From NCBI GenBank assembly GCA_021851785.1, contig JAJZBV010000003.1, forward strand, positions 86,375 through 150,374: a stretch of DNA of 64,000 nt, in the 5' to 3' direction. Under the pieces are notes generated by a model. It was not told the DNA's origin, did not search any database, and was given only the letters and a program-made list of their open reading frames with translations. The position numbers and the translations under genes were made by a program. Numbering within the stretch: the first letter of the stretch is position 1; the number at the start of each line of letters is the position of its first letter. Positions 40,519 through 49,967 of this stretch are shown here, piece by piece. The stretch comes from Pseudomonadota bacterium (GTDB taxonomy: Bacteria; Pseudomonadota; Alphaproteobacteria; Acetobacterales; Acetobacteraceae).

Positions 40519-43224
40519 ATGTCCGACGTCGTCGTTGTCGAATCTCCGGCCAAAGCCAAGACCATCAACAAGTATCTCGGCGGCGGCTATACCGTCCTCG
40601 CGAGCCTCGGCCATGTCCGCGATCTCCCGCCGAAAGACGGCAGCGTCCGCCCGGACGAGGATTTCGCCATGGACTGGGAGGCCGACGGGCGCGGCGAGAA
40701 GCAGATCGCCGCCATCGCGGCGGCGCTGAAGGGGGCGCGCCGGCTCTATCTCGCGACCGACCCCGACCGCGAGGGAGAGGCGATCTCCTGGCATGTCCGC
40801 GCCATGCTGGAGGCGCGGCGGGCGCTCAAGGGCATCGAAGTCCAGCGTATCACCTTCAACGAGATCACCAAAACCGCCATCCGCGCGGCGATGGCGCATC
40901 CGCGCGACCTCGACCAGTCGCTGATCGAGGCCTATCTCGCGCGCCGGGCGCTCGATTACCTGGTCGGCTTCACCCTCTCGCCGGTCTTGTGGCGGAAACT
41001 CCCCGGCAGCCGGAGCGCCGGGCGCGTGCAATCGGTGGCACTCCGCCTGATTTGCGAGCGCGAAGCCGAGATCGAGGCCTTCCGCGCCCGCGAATATTGG
41101 ACGGTGGAGGCGGATTTCACGACGCCGCGCGGTGATCCCTTCACCGCCCGCCTCACCCATCTCGACGGCCGCCGGCTGGAGCAGTTCGATCTCGCCGACG
41201 AACGCGCCGCGCTGGCGGCGAAAGCGGCGGTGGCCAAGGGCGGCTTCAGCATCGCCGCGGTCGAGAAAAAGCGCGTCAAGCGCCATCCGCCGCCGCCCTT
41301 CACCACCTCCACCCTGCAGCAGGAGGCGAGCCGCAAGCTCGGCTTTAGCGCGCAGCAGACCATGCGTCTCGCGCAGCAGCTTTACGAGGGGGTCGAGATC
41401 GGCGGCGAGGCGGTCGGCCTGATCACCTATATGCGCACCGACGGGGTGCAGATGGCGGGCGAGGCGATCGCCGCGATCCGCGACCATGTTCGCGCAACCT
41501 TCGGCGCCGATTACGTGCCGGCGCGGCCGCGCGAATACCAGACCAAGGCCAAGAACGCCCAGGAAGCGCATGAGGCGATCCGCCCGACCGATATCACGCT
41601 GACCCCCGAGCGCGCCGCGCCCCATCTCACGCCCGAGCAGCGCCGGCTCTACGAGCTGGTCTGGAAGCGCGCCGCCGCCGCGCAGATGCAATCGGCCGAG
41701 CTTGACCAGGTCGGCGTCGAGATCGCCGCCGGCGGGACAAGGCTCCGCGCCACCGGCTCGACCATCGCCTTCGACGGCTTCCTGAAGCTTTACCGCGAGG
41801 ATCAGGACGACGAGGATCAGGAGGAGGGCCGCATCCTGCCGGCGATGGCCGAGGGCGAGCGGCCGGCGCTCGGCGAGGCGCGCGCCGATCAGCATTTCAC
41901 CCAGCCGCCGCCGCGCTACTCCGAGGCCTCACTGGTCAAGAAGATGGAGGAACTCGGCATCGGCCGTCCCTCCACCTACGCCTCCATCCTCTCGGTGTTG
42001 CAGGAGCGCACCTATGTGCGGCTCGAAAAACGCCGCTTCATCCCCGAGGATCGCGGCCGCCTGGTCACCGCGTTCCTGGTCAGCTTCTTCAACCGCTATG
42101 TCGATACCGGCTTCACCGCCGCCCTCGAGGAGCAGCTCGACGACGTCTCCGGCGGCCGGGTCGGCTGGCAGGAGGTGATGCGGGCGTTCTGGGAGGCCTT
42201 TTCCGCCGCCGTCGAGGAGACCAGGGATCTCAAGATCTCCGACGTCATCGAGGCGCTGGACCGCGATCTCGGGCCGCATTTCTTTCCGCCCCGCGCCGAT
42301 GGCGGCGACCCGCGTGCCTGCCCCGCCTGCGGCAGCGGCCGGCTCGGCCTCCGCCTCGGCCGGCATGGCAGCTTCATCGGCTGCTCGAACTATCCCGAGT
42401 GCCGCTATACCCGCAAACTCGCGATCGAGAGCGGCGAGGGCGAGGGCGAGACGCTGCGCGAGGGGATGCGCCTCCTTGGCCAGCACCCCGAGACCGGGGA
42501 GGACATCACCGTCCGCCGCGGCCCCTACGGGCTCTATGTCCAGCAGGGCGAGGCGCCGGAGGATCCCAAATCCAAGGCACGGCCGAAGCGCGCCTCGCTG
42601 CCGCGCGGCATGGATGGCGAGCGGATCACCCTCGAACAGGCGCTCGGTCTGTTGTCGCTGCCGCGCCGCATCGGGCCGCACCCCGAAACCGGCGAGCCGA
42701 TCGAGGCCGGGCTCGGCCGTTTCGGCCCCTATATCCGCATGGGCGGCGTCTATGCTTCGCTCGACCGCGATGACGACGTGCTCGCGGTCGGGCTCAACCG
42801 CGCCGTCGATCTCCTGGCGCGGAAGCTCGCCTCCGTGCGCGCTCTCGGCCCCCACCCCAAGGACGCGGCGCCGATGACGGTACGCAAGGGCCGCTTCGGC
42901 CCCTATGTCCAGCATGGCCAGATGGTCGCCAATCTGCCGCGCGGCCTCGCCCTGGAAGAGGTGACGGCTGAGCAGGCGGTGGCGCTGCTCGCTGAAAAGG
43001 GCAAGCCACTGCGCCCGCGCGGCAAGGGGGCGGCCAAGGGGACGGCGAAGGGGACGGCCAAGGGGGCAGCCAAGGCGACAGCCGCCGCGAAGAAGCCAGC
43101 CGCCAAACCGCCAACCACGAAGAAACCGGCCGCGAAGAAACCGGTGGCGAAGCCGGCCCGCCCGGCCGCGAAAATACCGGCCGCGAAAACACCGGCGGCG
43201 GCGCGGCGCAAGGCCGCCGGCTGA
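40519..43224 (+). CDS. topA: DNA topoisomerase I TopA with a basic C-terminal tail
   Basis: 901 residues. The Toprim domain starts the protein (VVVESPAKAKTINKYLG, ATDPDREGEAISWHV). The catalytic Tyr304 is in GLITYMRTDGVQM. ELGIGRPSTYASILSVL follows. A zinc-ribbon-like block CPAC...CSNYPEC lies near residues 600-630, then several topoisomerase C-terminal repeats (GPYGLYVQ, GRFGPYIRMG, GRFGPYVQHG). The last 65 or so residues are almost only Lys, Ala, Pro and Thr, like a histone H1 tail, and probably bind DNA non-specifically. It relaxes negative supercoils. The rnr start follows after 2 bases. Confidence 0.96.
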   Translation: MSDVVVVESPAKAKTINKYLGGGYTVLASLGHVRDLPPKDGSVRPDEDFAMDWEADGRGEKQIAAIAAALKGARRLYLATDPDREGEAISWHVRAMLEARRALKGIEVQRITFNEITKTAIRAAMAHPRDLDQSLIEAYLARRALDYLVGFTLSPVLWRKLPGSRSAGRVQSVALRLICEREAEIEAFRAREYWTVEADFTTPRGDPFTARLTHLDGRRLEQFDLADERAALAAKAAVAKGGFSIAAVEKKRVKRHPPPPFTTSTLQQEASRKLGFSAQQTMRLAQQLYEGVEIGGEAVGLITYMRTDGVQMAGEAIAAIRDHVRATFGADYVPARPREYQTKAKNAQEAHEAIRPTDITLTPERAAPHLTPEQRRLYELVWKRAAAAQMQSAELDQVGVEIAAGGTRLRATGSTIAFDGFLKLYREDQDDEDQEEGRILPAMAEGERPALGEARADQHFTQPPPRYSEASLVKKMEELGIGRPSTYASILSVLQERTYVRLEKRRFIPEDRGRLVTAFLVSFFNRYVDTGFTAALEEQLDDVSGGRVGWQEVMRAFWEAFSAAVEETRDLKISDVIEALDRDLGPHFFPPRADGGDPRACPACGSGRLGLRLGRHGSFIGCSNYPECRYTRKLAIESGEGEGETLREGMRLLGQHPETGEDITVRRGPYGLYVQQGEAPEDPKSKARPKRASLPRGMDGERITLEQALGLLSLPRRIGPHPETGEPIEAGLGRFGPYIRMGGVYASLDRDDDVLAVGLNRAVDLLARKLASVRALGPHPKDAAPMTVRKGRFGPYVQHGQMVANLPRGLALEEVTAEQAVALLAEKGKPLRPRGKGAAKGTAKGTAKGAAKATAAAKKPAAKPPTTKKPAAKKPVAKPARPAAKIPAAKTPAAARRKAAG

Positions 43225-43226
43225 TC

Positions 43227-45437
43227 GTGACCCGGCGCGGCGGCTTCCTCCCGAGCCCGGCGGAACTCCGCCGCTTCCTCGCCGAGCAGCCCGGCCGCGT
43301 CCGCACACGCGACATCAGCCGTGCCTTCGGCCTCGGCCCCGAGCATCGCGCCGGCCTCCGCGATCTGCTCCAGGGACTCGCCGGGGAAGGCGAGATCGCC
43401 CCGGCCGGCCCGCGCCACACGCTCGCCCCCGGCCGCCTTGCCGAGATCCTGCCGGTCGAGGTCATCAGCCTCGATCGCGACGGCGAGGCGGTGGCGCGGC
43501 CGCTGGATTGGGCCGGGGAGGGGCCGCCGCCGGCGATCCTGATGGCGCCGGAGCCGCGCGGACGGCCGGCGCTGGCGCTCGGCGCGCGGGTGCTGGCGCG
43601 GCTCCGCCCCATAACCCACGGCCGCTATGAAGGCCGCACGGTCAAACGGCTCGATGACCGGCCGGGCCGCATCCTCGGGGTCTTTCGTGCCGGCGTCGCC
43701 GCCTCGCCGCATCCCGATGCCGGCCGGATCGTGCCCGCCGATCGCCGGGCGCGGGCGGAATGGCGGGTGCCACCGGGGGAAAGCGCCGGCGCCGAGCCGG
43801 GCGAGATCGTCGAGGCGGTGCCGCTGCCCTCGCCTGGCTACGGGCTGAAACCGGCCCGAATCATCGCCCGCCTCGGGCGCGAGGAGGAAGCGCGCGCGGT
43901 GAGCCTCCTCGCCATCGCCGCCCACGACATTCCGGTCGATTTCCCCGAAGCCGCGCTCGCCGAGGCGTCTCGCGCGCGTCGAACGCCGCTCGGCGCGCGC
44001 GAGGATCTCCGCGCCACCCCGCTGGTCACCATCGATGGCGCCGACGCCCGCGATTTCGACGACGCGGTGTTCGCCGAGCCGATTGCTGATGGCTTCCGCC
44101 TGATCGTCGCCATCGCCGATGTCGCGCATTACGTCCGCCCCGGCTCGGCGCTCGACGACGCGGCGCGGATGCGCGGCAACAGCGTCTATTTCCCCGATCG
44201 CGTGGTGCCGATGCTGCCCGAGGCGCTCTCCAATGGCTGGTGCAGCCTGCGCCCGAACGAGCCGCGCGGCTGTCTCTTCGTCGAGATGCGGATCACGGCG
44301 AACGGCGAGAAGCAGAGCCACCGCTTCGGCCGCGGCCTGATACAGAGCCATGCGCGATTGACCTATGAGGAGGTCCAGGAGGCCCATGATACCGGTCGCA
44401 TGGCGGATCTCCTCGGCCCGCTCTATGGCGCCTATCAGGCATTGCTGGCCCAGCGCGCGGCGCGTGGCACCCTTGATCTCGATTTGCCCGAGCAGGAGGT
44501 GACGCTGGATGCGGCGGGAAAAATCGCCGCGATCCGCCCACGCGCGCGGCGCGACAGCCATCGCCTGATCGAGGAATTCATGGTGCTCGCCAATGTCGCC
44601 GCCGCGGAGGAGCTGGAGGCACGGCGCGTCCCCTGCGTCTATCGCGTCCACGCCCCGCCGGCGCCGGAGAAACTCGCCGGCTTGCGCGAATTGCTGGCGA
44701 GTTTCGAGATCGGCCTCGCCGCCGCCGATCGCGTGCATCCGCGCGATCTCGATGCGGTGCTGCGCCGCGCCGCCGGCCGGCCGGAGGCGCCACTGATCAA
44801 CGAGACGGTGCTCCGCAGCCTCTCGCAAGCCGCCTATAGCCCGGAAAACATCGGCCATTTCGGCCTCGCCCTGGCGCGCTATGCGCATTTCACCAGCCCG
44901 ATCCGCCGCTATGCCGATCTCCTCGTCCATCGCGCCCTGATCCGCGCGCTCCATCTCGGCCCGGACGGGCTCGGCGCCGAGGAGGCGGCGACCCTCGACG
45001 ACACCGCGACCCACATCACCGCGACCGAGCGCCGTGCCGTCGCCGCCGAGCGGGCGGCCGGCGAGCGCTATCTCGCCGCGTTTCTCGCCGACCAGGTGGG
45101 GGAAAATTTCGTCGCCCGCATTTCCGGCGTGACGCGCGCCGTTTTATTCGTCACATTGGCGGAGACAGGCGCCAGCGGGATCGTTCCGCTCTCGTCTCTA
45201 CCTGATGATGAGTGGATGTTCGACCACGGATCGCAAATGCTTTCGGGGCGGCGGCGGCGGATCAGCTATCGGCTCGCCCAGGCGGTCACGGTGCGCCTGA
45301 TCGAGGCCAATCCGCTCACCGGCGGCATGGTGTTTCACATCCTGGGCGAGACTTCCGGCACGCCCGCGACGCCGGGCCGGCCGGCCGGCAAGCGGGCAGC
45401 GAAGGTGACGCGGCGCGCGTCATCGCGGCGAACGTGA
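43227..45437 (+). CDS. rnr: Ribonuclease R
   Basis: 736 residues, GTG start directly after topA. The N-terminal HTH-like and cold-shock domains precede the RNB domain, whose metal-binding Asp cluster is visible in TIDGADARDFDDAVFAEPIADG. ARYAHFTSPIRRYADLLVHRALIRAL is the RNB C-terminal block. An S1 domain follows (FVARISGVTRAVLFVTLAETGASGIVPL), then a short basic tail. It is a processive 3'-5' exoribonuclease. The stop overlaps the next gene as GTGA (45434-45437). Confidence 0.95.
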   Translation: MTRRGGFLPSPAELRRFLAEQPGRVRTRDISRAFGLGPEHRAGLRDLLQGLAGEGEIAPAGPRHTLAPGRLAEILPVEVISLDRDGEAVARPLDWAGEGPPPAILMAPEPRGRPALALGARVLARLRPITHGRYEGRTVKRLDDRPGRILGVFRAGVAASPHPDAGRIVPADRRARAEWRVPPGESAGAEPGEIVEAVPLPSPGYGLKPARIIARLGREEEARAVSLLAIAAHDIPVDFPEAALAEASRARRTPLGAREDLRATPLVTIDGADARDFDDAVFAEPIADGFRLIVAIADVAHYVRPGSALDDAARMRGNSVYFPDRVVPMLPEALSNGWCSLRPNEPRGCLFVEMRITANGEKQSHRFGRGLIQSHARLTYEEVQEAHDTGRMADLLGPLYGAYQALLAQRAARGTLDLDLPEQEVTLDAAGKIAAIRPRARRDSHRLIEEFMVLANVAAAEELEARRVPCVYRVHAPPAPEKLAGLRELLASFEIGLAAADRVHPRDLDAVLRRAAGRPEAPLINETVLRSLSQAAYSPENIGHFGLALARYAHFTSPIRRYADLLVHRALIRALHLGPDGLGAEEAATLDDTATHITATERRAVAAERAAGERYLAAFLADQVGENFVARISGVTRAVLFVTLAETGASGIVPLSSLPDDEWMFDHGSQMLSGRRRRISYRLAQAVTVRLIEANPLTGGMVFHILGETSGTPATPGRPAGKRAAKVTRRASSRRT

Positions 45438-46963
45438 GAGCGGCGCGATTTTTTCTTCTGCTTTTGTTTGCATGGCCGGCCCAGGCGCAGAGTGTCGCCG
45501 GGGCGGCGTTCCCGGCGCCGCTCGCGGGGCAGGTGTTCACCGCCGCCTATGCCTTCATCGCGCCGCGCAGCCTGGAGTCGGTGCCGATCCCGCGCCTGGC
45601 CCTCTGGCTCCTGCGCGGGCTCGCGGTGATGGACCCGGCGCTCGCGGTGACGGCGGAGGATGGCGAGGTGACCCTTCGCGTCGGCGGGCAGATGCGGCTG
45701 TCCCGCGCCGCCCCCGCCGCCGATGACGCCGAGGGCTGGGGGGAAGTCACCGCAGCCCTCGCCGAAAGCGGCTTCGAAGCCTCCGCCCTGGTCCGCCGCG
45801 GCGGGGCGCAAGGGCTCATCCGTGGCCTGTTCGACGAGTTGTTCACCCATCTCGACCCCTATTCGCGCTATTCCCCGCCCGGCGAGATCGAGATCGATCG
45901 CCAGGGCCGGCGCAATGACGGCGGTGTCGGGCTGATCCTCGACCAGCGTGGCGGCGACATCGCCGTCGCCGCCGTGCTCGCCGAGAGCCCGGCGGCGAAG
46001 GCCGGGATCCAGCCCGGCGCGACCATTCTCGCGCTCGATCGCGAGCCGGTCGGGCATGCCGACGCGGTCGCCGTCGCGGCGATGCTGGCCGGGCCGAGCG
46101 CGAGCCATGTCCGGCTCACGCTTCGCACCCGCGAGGGGCGGCGCCAGACCCTCGATCTCGTGCGCGCGCCGGTCGCGGCGCAGACCGTCTTCGTGAGCGC
46201 CTTGCCCGACGACATCGCCGTGCTCCGCCTCACCGGGTTTCAGCATGGCACCGACCAGCAGACGAACGCGGCGCTGAACAGCGTTTTCTCCGGGCGGGCG
46301 CGGCCGCGCGGCATCGTCGTCGATCTGCGCGGCAATCGTGGCGGCCTGTTGCAGCAATCGGTGAGCGTCGTCGGCGCGCTGCTCGGCTCCGGCCTCATCG
46401 CGACAACCGCCGGCCGCGATCCGGCCGCGAACCGGGTGCTCGACGCCGATGCCGAGCCGCGCGCCGATGACGCTCTGGTGGTCGTGCTGGTCGATGGCCG
46501 CACCGCCAGCGCCGCCGAGATCACCGCGGCGGCCTTGGCCGATAACCGCCGCGCCGTCGTGCTCGGCAGCGCGACGCTGGGCAAGGGGCTGATCCAGACG
46601 GTGACGGCGCTGCCCGATGGCGGCGAATTATATGTCACCTGGAGCCGCGTCTTGGCCCCGCTCGGCTGGCCGCTCCAGGATCTCGGCGTGATGCCGCAGA
46701 TCTGCACCAGCCTCGGCGCGGCGACGCTCGCGCGTGAGTTCGACGATCTCGCCGAGGGCAAGCGGCCGCTGGCGGCGGCGCTCGCGGCCCATCGCACCGC
46801 GCGGGCGCCGGTTCCGCCGGGCATCATCCTGGAAATCCGCGGCGCCTGTCCCGCCGCCCTCGGCACCGATACCGATCTCGACGCGGCGCATTATCTGTTG
46901 ACCCATCCGGCGGCCTACGCCAACGCCTTGCTGCCGCCGCAATTCCTGCCCGCGACACCCTGA
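45434..46963 (+). CDS. S41 family C-terminal-processing protease (CtpA-like)
   Basis: 509 residues from a GTG overlapping the rnr stop. A signal peptide (RFFLLLLFAWPAQAQ) sends it to the periplasm. A PDZ domain is visible (VGLILDQRGGDIAVAAVLAESPAAKAGIQPGATILALD). The S41 catalytic pair is Ser359 in GRTASAAEITAAAL and Lys384 in SATLGKGLIQT, 25 residues apart as in Tsp/CtpA proteases. It trims or degrades exported proteins from the C-terminus. The start at 45434 was preferred because the signal peptide begins there; the longer frame runs through rnr. The region of its stop is duplicated. Confidence 0.92.
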   Translation: MRAARFFLLLLFAWPAQAQSVAGAAFPAPLAGQVFTAAYAFIAPRSLESVPIPRLALWLLRGLAVMDPALAVTAEDGEVTLRVGGQMRLSRAAPAADDAEGWGEVTAALAESGFEASALVRRGGAQGLIRGLFDELFTHLDPYSRYSPPGEIEIDRQGRRNDGGVGLILDQRGGDIAVAAVLAESPAAKAGIQPGATILALDREPVGHADAVAVAAMLAGPSASHVRLTLRTREGRRQTLDLVRAPVAAQTVFVSALPDDIAVLRLTGFQHGTDQQTNAALNSVFSGRARPRGIVVDLRGNRGGLLQQSVSVVGALLGSGLIATTAGRDPAANRVLDADAEPRADDALVVVLVDGRTASAAEITAAALADNRRAVVLGSATLGKGLIQTVTALPDGGELYVTWSRVLAPLGWPLQDLGVMPQICTSLGAATLAREFDDLAEGKRPLAAALAAHRTARAPVPPGIILEIRGACPAALGTDTDLDAAHYLLTHPAAYANALLPPQFLPATP

Positions 46964-46984
46964 AGGCCCGCGACACCCCGGAGG
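46949..46984 (+). repeat. 18-base tandem duplication at the S41 protease stop, supplying the paiB ribosome-binding site
   Basis: CCCGCGACACCCTGAAGG (46949-46966) is followed by CCCGCGACACCCCGGAGG (46967-46984). In the second copy the stop triplet TGA reads CGG, and its end gives GGAGG as part of the Shine-Dalgarno sequence before paiB. Confidence 0.85.
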
Positions 46985-46992
46985 AGGGACGC

Positions 46993-47619
46993 ATGTACAA
47001 TCCGCCAATGTTTCGCGAAGACCGGGTCGATGTCCTGCACGCTTCGATGCGCGCGGCACCGCTCGCCAATCTCGTCATCGCCGCCAGCGACGGGTTCGAG
47101 GCGAGCCCGCTCCCTTTGCTGATCGACCCCGAGCCCGCGCCGCTCGGCACGCTTTCCGGCCATATCGCCCGCGGCAATCCGCTGGCGCGCGGCGATGGCG
47201 CGATGGCGCTCGCCATTTTCATGGGGCCGGACGCCTATGTGACGCCGTCCTGGTACGCGACCAAGCGGGAGACCGGGCGGGTGGTGCCGACCTGGAACTA
47301 CGTCACCATCCATGCCGAAGGAAGATTGCGGTTTTTCGACGACCCGGCGTCGCTGCTCGCCTTGGTCAAAAAATTGACGGGGCGCCACGAGGCCGGGCGG
47401 GCCGATCCCTGGTCGGTCGAGGACGCGCCGGCGGATTTCATCGCCGCCCAGCTCAAGGGCATCATCGGCTTCACGCTCGTGCTGACGCGCCTCGAGGGGA
47501 AGTGGAAAATGAGCCAGAACCGGCCGGCCGCCGATCGCGCCGGCGTCATCGCCGGTCTCCGGGAGTCGGGCCGCGAGGAAATCGCGGCACTGATCGGCGC
47601 CGAGGCGCCGAAAACGTAA
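46993..47619 (+). CDS. PaiB-like FMN-binding protein/transcriptional repressor
   Basis: 208 residues, the usual PaiB size. MYNPPMFREDRVDVLHASMRAAPLANLV is the family N-terminus, ARGNPLAR and WYATKRETGRVVPTWNYVTIHAEG the flavin-binding split-barrel core, and KLEGKWKMSQNRPAADRAGVIAGL-like sequence closes it. PaiB in Bacillus represses sporulation and protease genes; in proteobacteria the role is unknown, and FMN-binding is the safer prediction. GGAGGAGGG lies 6 bases before the ATG. It is convergent with the BTAD regulator, with 3 bases between the stop codons. Confidence 0.9.
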   Translation: MYNPPMFREDRVDVLHASMRAAPLANLVIAASDGFEASPLPLLIDPEPAPLGTLSGHIARGNPLARGDGAMALAIFMGPDAYVTPSWYATKRETGRVVPTWNYVTIHAEGRLRFFDDPASLLALVKKLTGRHEAGRADPWSVEDAPADFIAAQLKGIIGFTLVLTRLEGKWKMSQNRPAADRAGVIAGLRESGREEIAALIGAEAPKT

Positions 47620-47622
47620 GGG

Positions 47623-49680
47623 TCAGCTCGCGGCGAGTTCGGGGACGCCGGCGAGGCGGAGCCCGGTTGCGAGCAGATCGCGGTCGGCGGCGCGGGCGAG
47701 CGGGGTTTGGGCGAGAATGCCGGCGACGCTGTGGCCGGGATCGAGATGCGCCCATCGCGCCCGCGCCCGCGCCGCTTCCGCCGTGCGCCCGAGATGGCCG
47801 AGGGCGGCGAGATGCAGCGGGTAGATGGCGCGGAGCGCCGGCCGGATCTCGCCGATTTCGCGGGCGAGCGCGGTCGCGGTTTCGAAATCGCCGCGGAGAA
47901 ACGCGAGCAGCGCCAGCCCCTGGTCGATGACGAAGGCTCGCGGATCGAGCGGCACCAGTTCCTTATAGCGGGCGAAGCGCTGCTCGGCGCTTGCGAGATC
48001 GCCGCGACCGAGATCGATGATACCGGCCAACCCCCAGGCCATCGGGAGATTCGGGTTCAGCGCCAGCGCCCGCCGCACGAGCGCCACGGCCTCGTCATGG
48101 CGCCGCTCCAGGGTTGACTTGATATGCCCGGCGATGGCGAAGGCGCGGGCGTCCTGCGGGTCGATCGCGATCGCCTGCTGGGCGGCGGCGGTGGCGCGGG
48201 CGCGGGCCTCCTCGGGGTTGGCGGCCCAGCCCTGGGCAATCAGGAGGGCGTTCCAGGTGGCGATCTGCGCGCGCGGCATGGCGTAGTCGGGGTCGAGTTC
48301 GGCGGCGAGATCGAGGAGCGAGCCGGCGGCGAGGAATTGCGTGCGATCGAGGCGCTGCATCAGCCCGAGCGCGCGCAGCACCGCCTCATAGGCGGACATG
48401 TCGCGCTCGACGCGCCCGGCGGTGCTTGCCGCGGGCTGAGTGACGCGACGGATTTCGAGATGCTGCGCTTCGAGGTCGATCCGCGCCGCGGCGAGGGCGG
48501 CGATGCGATCCTGAAGGCCGAGGGGGTCGTCGGCGCGATGATCGAAACGCTGCACCCAGGCGATATGGTTGCCGGCGTTGAGATCGATCAGGCGGAGCGT
48601 CACGCGGTGCATCGCGCCCAGGCGCTGGAGCGTGCCGTCGACCAGGAAATCGAGGCCGAAGGCGCGGCGGAGCGCGGTTTCGTCACGGGTTTCGGTGGCA
48701 AAGCGGGCCAGCGCGGAACAGGAGACGAGGTCGAGCCAGCGGAACGGGGCGAGGGCGCTGGTGATCTCCTCGGCCAGGAGGATGGCGAGTTCGCCGGCCC
48801 CGCCGCGTCCCTGCGGGTCGTCACCGAAGCTCTGCAGCGGCAGCACGCCAAGCCGCCGGCCGCTCCGGACCAGCGGGAGCGGCGGGGTCTGGCCGCGGCT
48901 TTTGAGCGGCGGGGCGTTGCCGGAGCGGATCTCGGCGAGCAATTCGCGGGTTTCATCGGAGGGCAGCGCATCCAGCGCCTGGGCCAGCGCGGCGCGGCAG
49001 CGCCCGAAGGCCTCGATCGCCAGGCCCCGCTCGCCGCGCACGGCGTGGGCGTGGATCAGCGCCCGCCAGGCGCCCTCGTGGGTTTGATCGATGGCGAGGA
49101 GTTGCTGGGCGGCGGCGATCATGCCGTCCGGCGCCGTTTGCTCGGCGAGCAGCGCTTCGGCGACCGCGCGGGCGTGGCCCCGCACCCGGTTGCGCTCGCC
49201 GGCGAGCCAGAGATCGGCGGCGGGGTCGAGGCCGCTGAGATCGGCCAGCAATTCGCCGCCGATCAGACGCAGCGCCTGGGGGATGGCCGGGGTCGCGCGG
49301 AGCACCTCGGCGACGTCGATCCAGGTGGTGCCGGGGCGGAGCGCGATCTGTTCACGCCCGATGGCGAGCACCTCGGGGCCGAGCGGGCCGAGGCAATCGA
49401 GCAGGCGGTGGATTTCCTGGCGCAGCGAGCCGCGGGCCTGTTCCTCGGGCCGGCCGCTCCACAGCGTCTCCGCGATCCAGGCGCGGCTGACCGGGCGTGG
49501 TGCCGCGAGCGCCAGCATGGCGAGCAGGGCGCGGGTTTTGCGGCCGTTGGGGAGCGCGCTGTCGCCACTCGCGTCCGCCGCCTCCATCGCCCCGAACAGC
49601 CGCAGCCGCAGCCGCTCCTCGCCGGCGCGGGGCGCGGGGCGTCCAAGAGACGTGAGTTCGGCGGCGCGTGACATCAGCAT
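47623..49680 (-). CDS. BTAD/TPR transcriptional regulator with OmpR-like DNA-binding domain
   Basis: About 685 residues. An N-terminal OmpR/SARP-like winged helix (LRLRLFGAMEAADASG, RKTRALLAMLALAAPRPVSRAWIAETLW) is followed by a bacterial transcriptional activator domain (WIDVAEVLRATPA... through EAFGRCRAALAQALDALPSDETREL). A TolB-N-like segment (LGVLPLQSFGDD...LLAEEITSALAPFRWLDLVS) comes next, then C-terminal TPR repeats (LDPDYAMPRAQIATWNAL, ALALNPNLPMAWGLAGII). It resembles SARP/adenylate-cyclase-associated regulators. Targets are unknown. The start is uncertain: ATGs at 49719, 49680 and 49674 are in frame, none with a ribosome-binding site; 49680 lies 7 bases after a -10-like box. Confidence 0.82.
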   Translation of the reverse strand: MLMSRAAELTSLGRPAPRAGEERLRLRLFGAMEAADASGDSALPNGRKTRALLAMLALAAPRPVSRAWIAETLWSGRPEEQARGSLRQEIHRLLDCLGPLGPEVLAIGREQIALRPGTTWIDVAEVLRATPAIPQALRLIGGELLADLSGLDPAADLWLAGERNRVRGHARAVAEALLAEQTAPDGMIAAAQQLLAIDQTHEGAWRALIHAHAVRGERGLAIEAFGRCRAALAQALDALPSDETRELLAEIRSGNAPPLKSRGQTPPLPLVRSGRRLGVLPLQSFGDDPQGRGGAGELAILLAEEITSALAPFRWLDLVSCSALARFATETRDETALRRAFGLDFLVDGTLQRLGAMHRVTLRLIDLNAGNHIAWVQRFDHRADDPLGLQDRIAALAAARIDLEAQHLEIRRVTQPAASTAGRVERDMSAYEAVLRALGLMQRLDRTQFLAAGSLLDLAAELDPDYAMPRAQIATWNALLIAQGWAANPEEARARATAAAQQAIAIDPQDARAFAIAGHIKSTLERRHDEAVALVRRALALNPNLPMAWGLAGIIDLGRGDLASAEQRFARYKELVPLDPRAFVIDQGLALLAFLRGDFETATALAREIGEIRPALRAIYPLHLAALGHLGRTAEAARARARWAHLDPGHSVAGILAQTPLARAADRDLLATGLRLAGVPELAAS

Positions 49681-49687
49681 TTTTTTA

Positions 49688-49716
49688 TAGTTACAGAGTC
49701 CCGTGTGGACTGCAAG
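49688..49716 (-). promoter_or_regulatory. Possible promoter of the BTAD regulator (leaderless mRNA)
   Basis: On the minus strand CTTGCA (-35-like) and TAACTA (-10-like) are separated by 17 bases. The -10 box ends 7 bases before the ATG at 49680, so the transcript would begin at or next to the start codon. No ribosome-binding site is present, which fits. This is inference. The rest of the gap up to 49967 is AT-rich with nothing else recognisable. Confidence 0.3.
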
Positions 49717-49967
49717 CATTTCTGTTTGTCACGCCTGATCGCGCCGGCATGGGCATGGCACCGAAATGTCATTTCTGGAAAGAATCGGTGGGCAAAATCC
49801 CGATATTAACGACGTTATATATTTTTTAACCTATTAAGATTTTTAATAATCCGGCCGGCTGTGAAAAACACGAACGCCGTTGGCCTCGGCGCGAAGAAAA
49901 ATTTTCGTGATCGGCTGGCTTCGGCACCCGAATCGCCGCGGTCTCGCCGCCAGCGGTGGCGCGCCGC

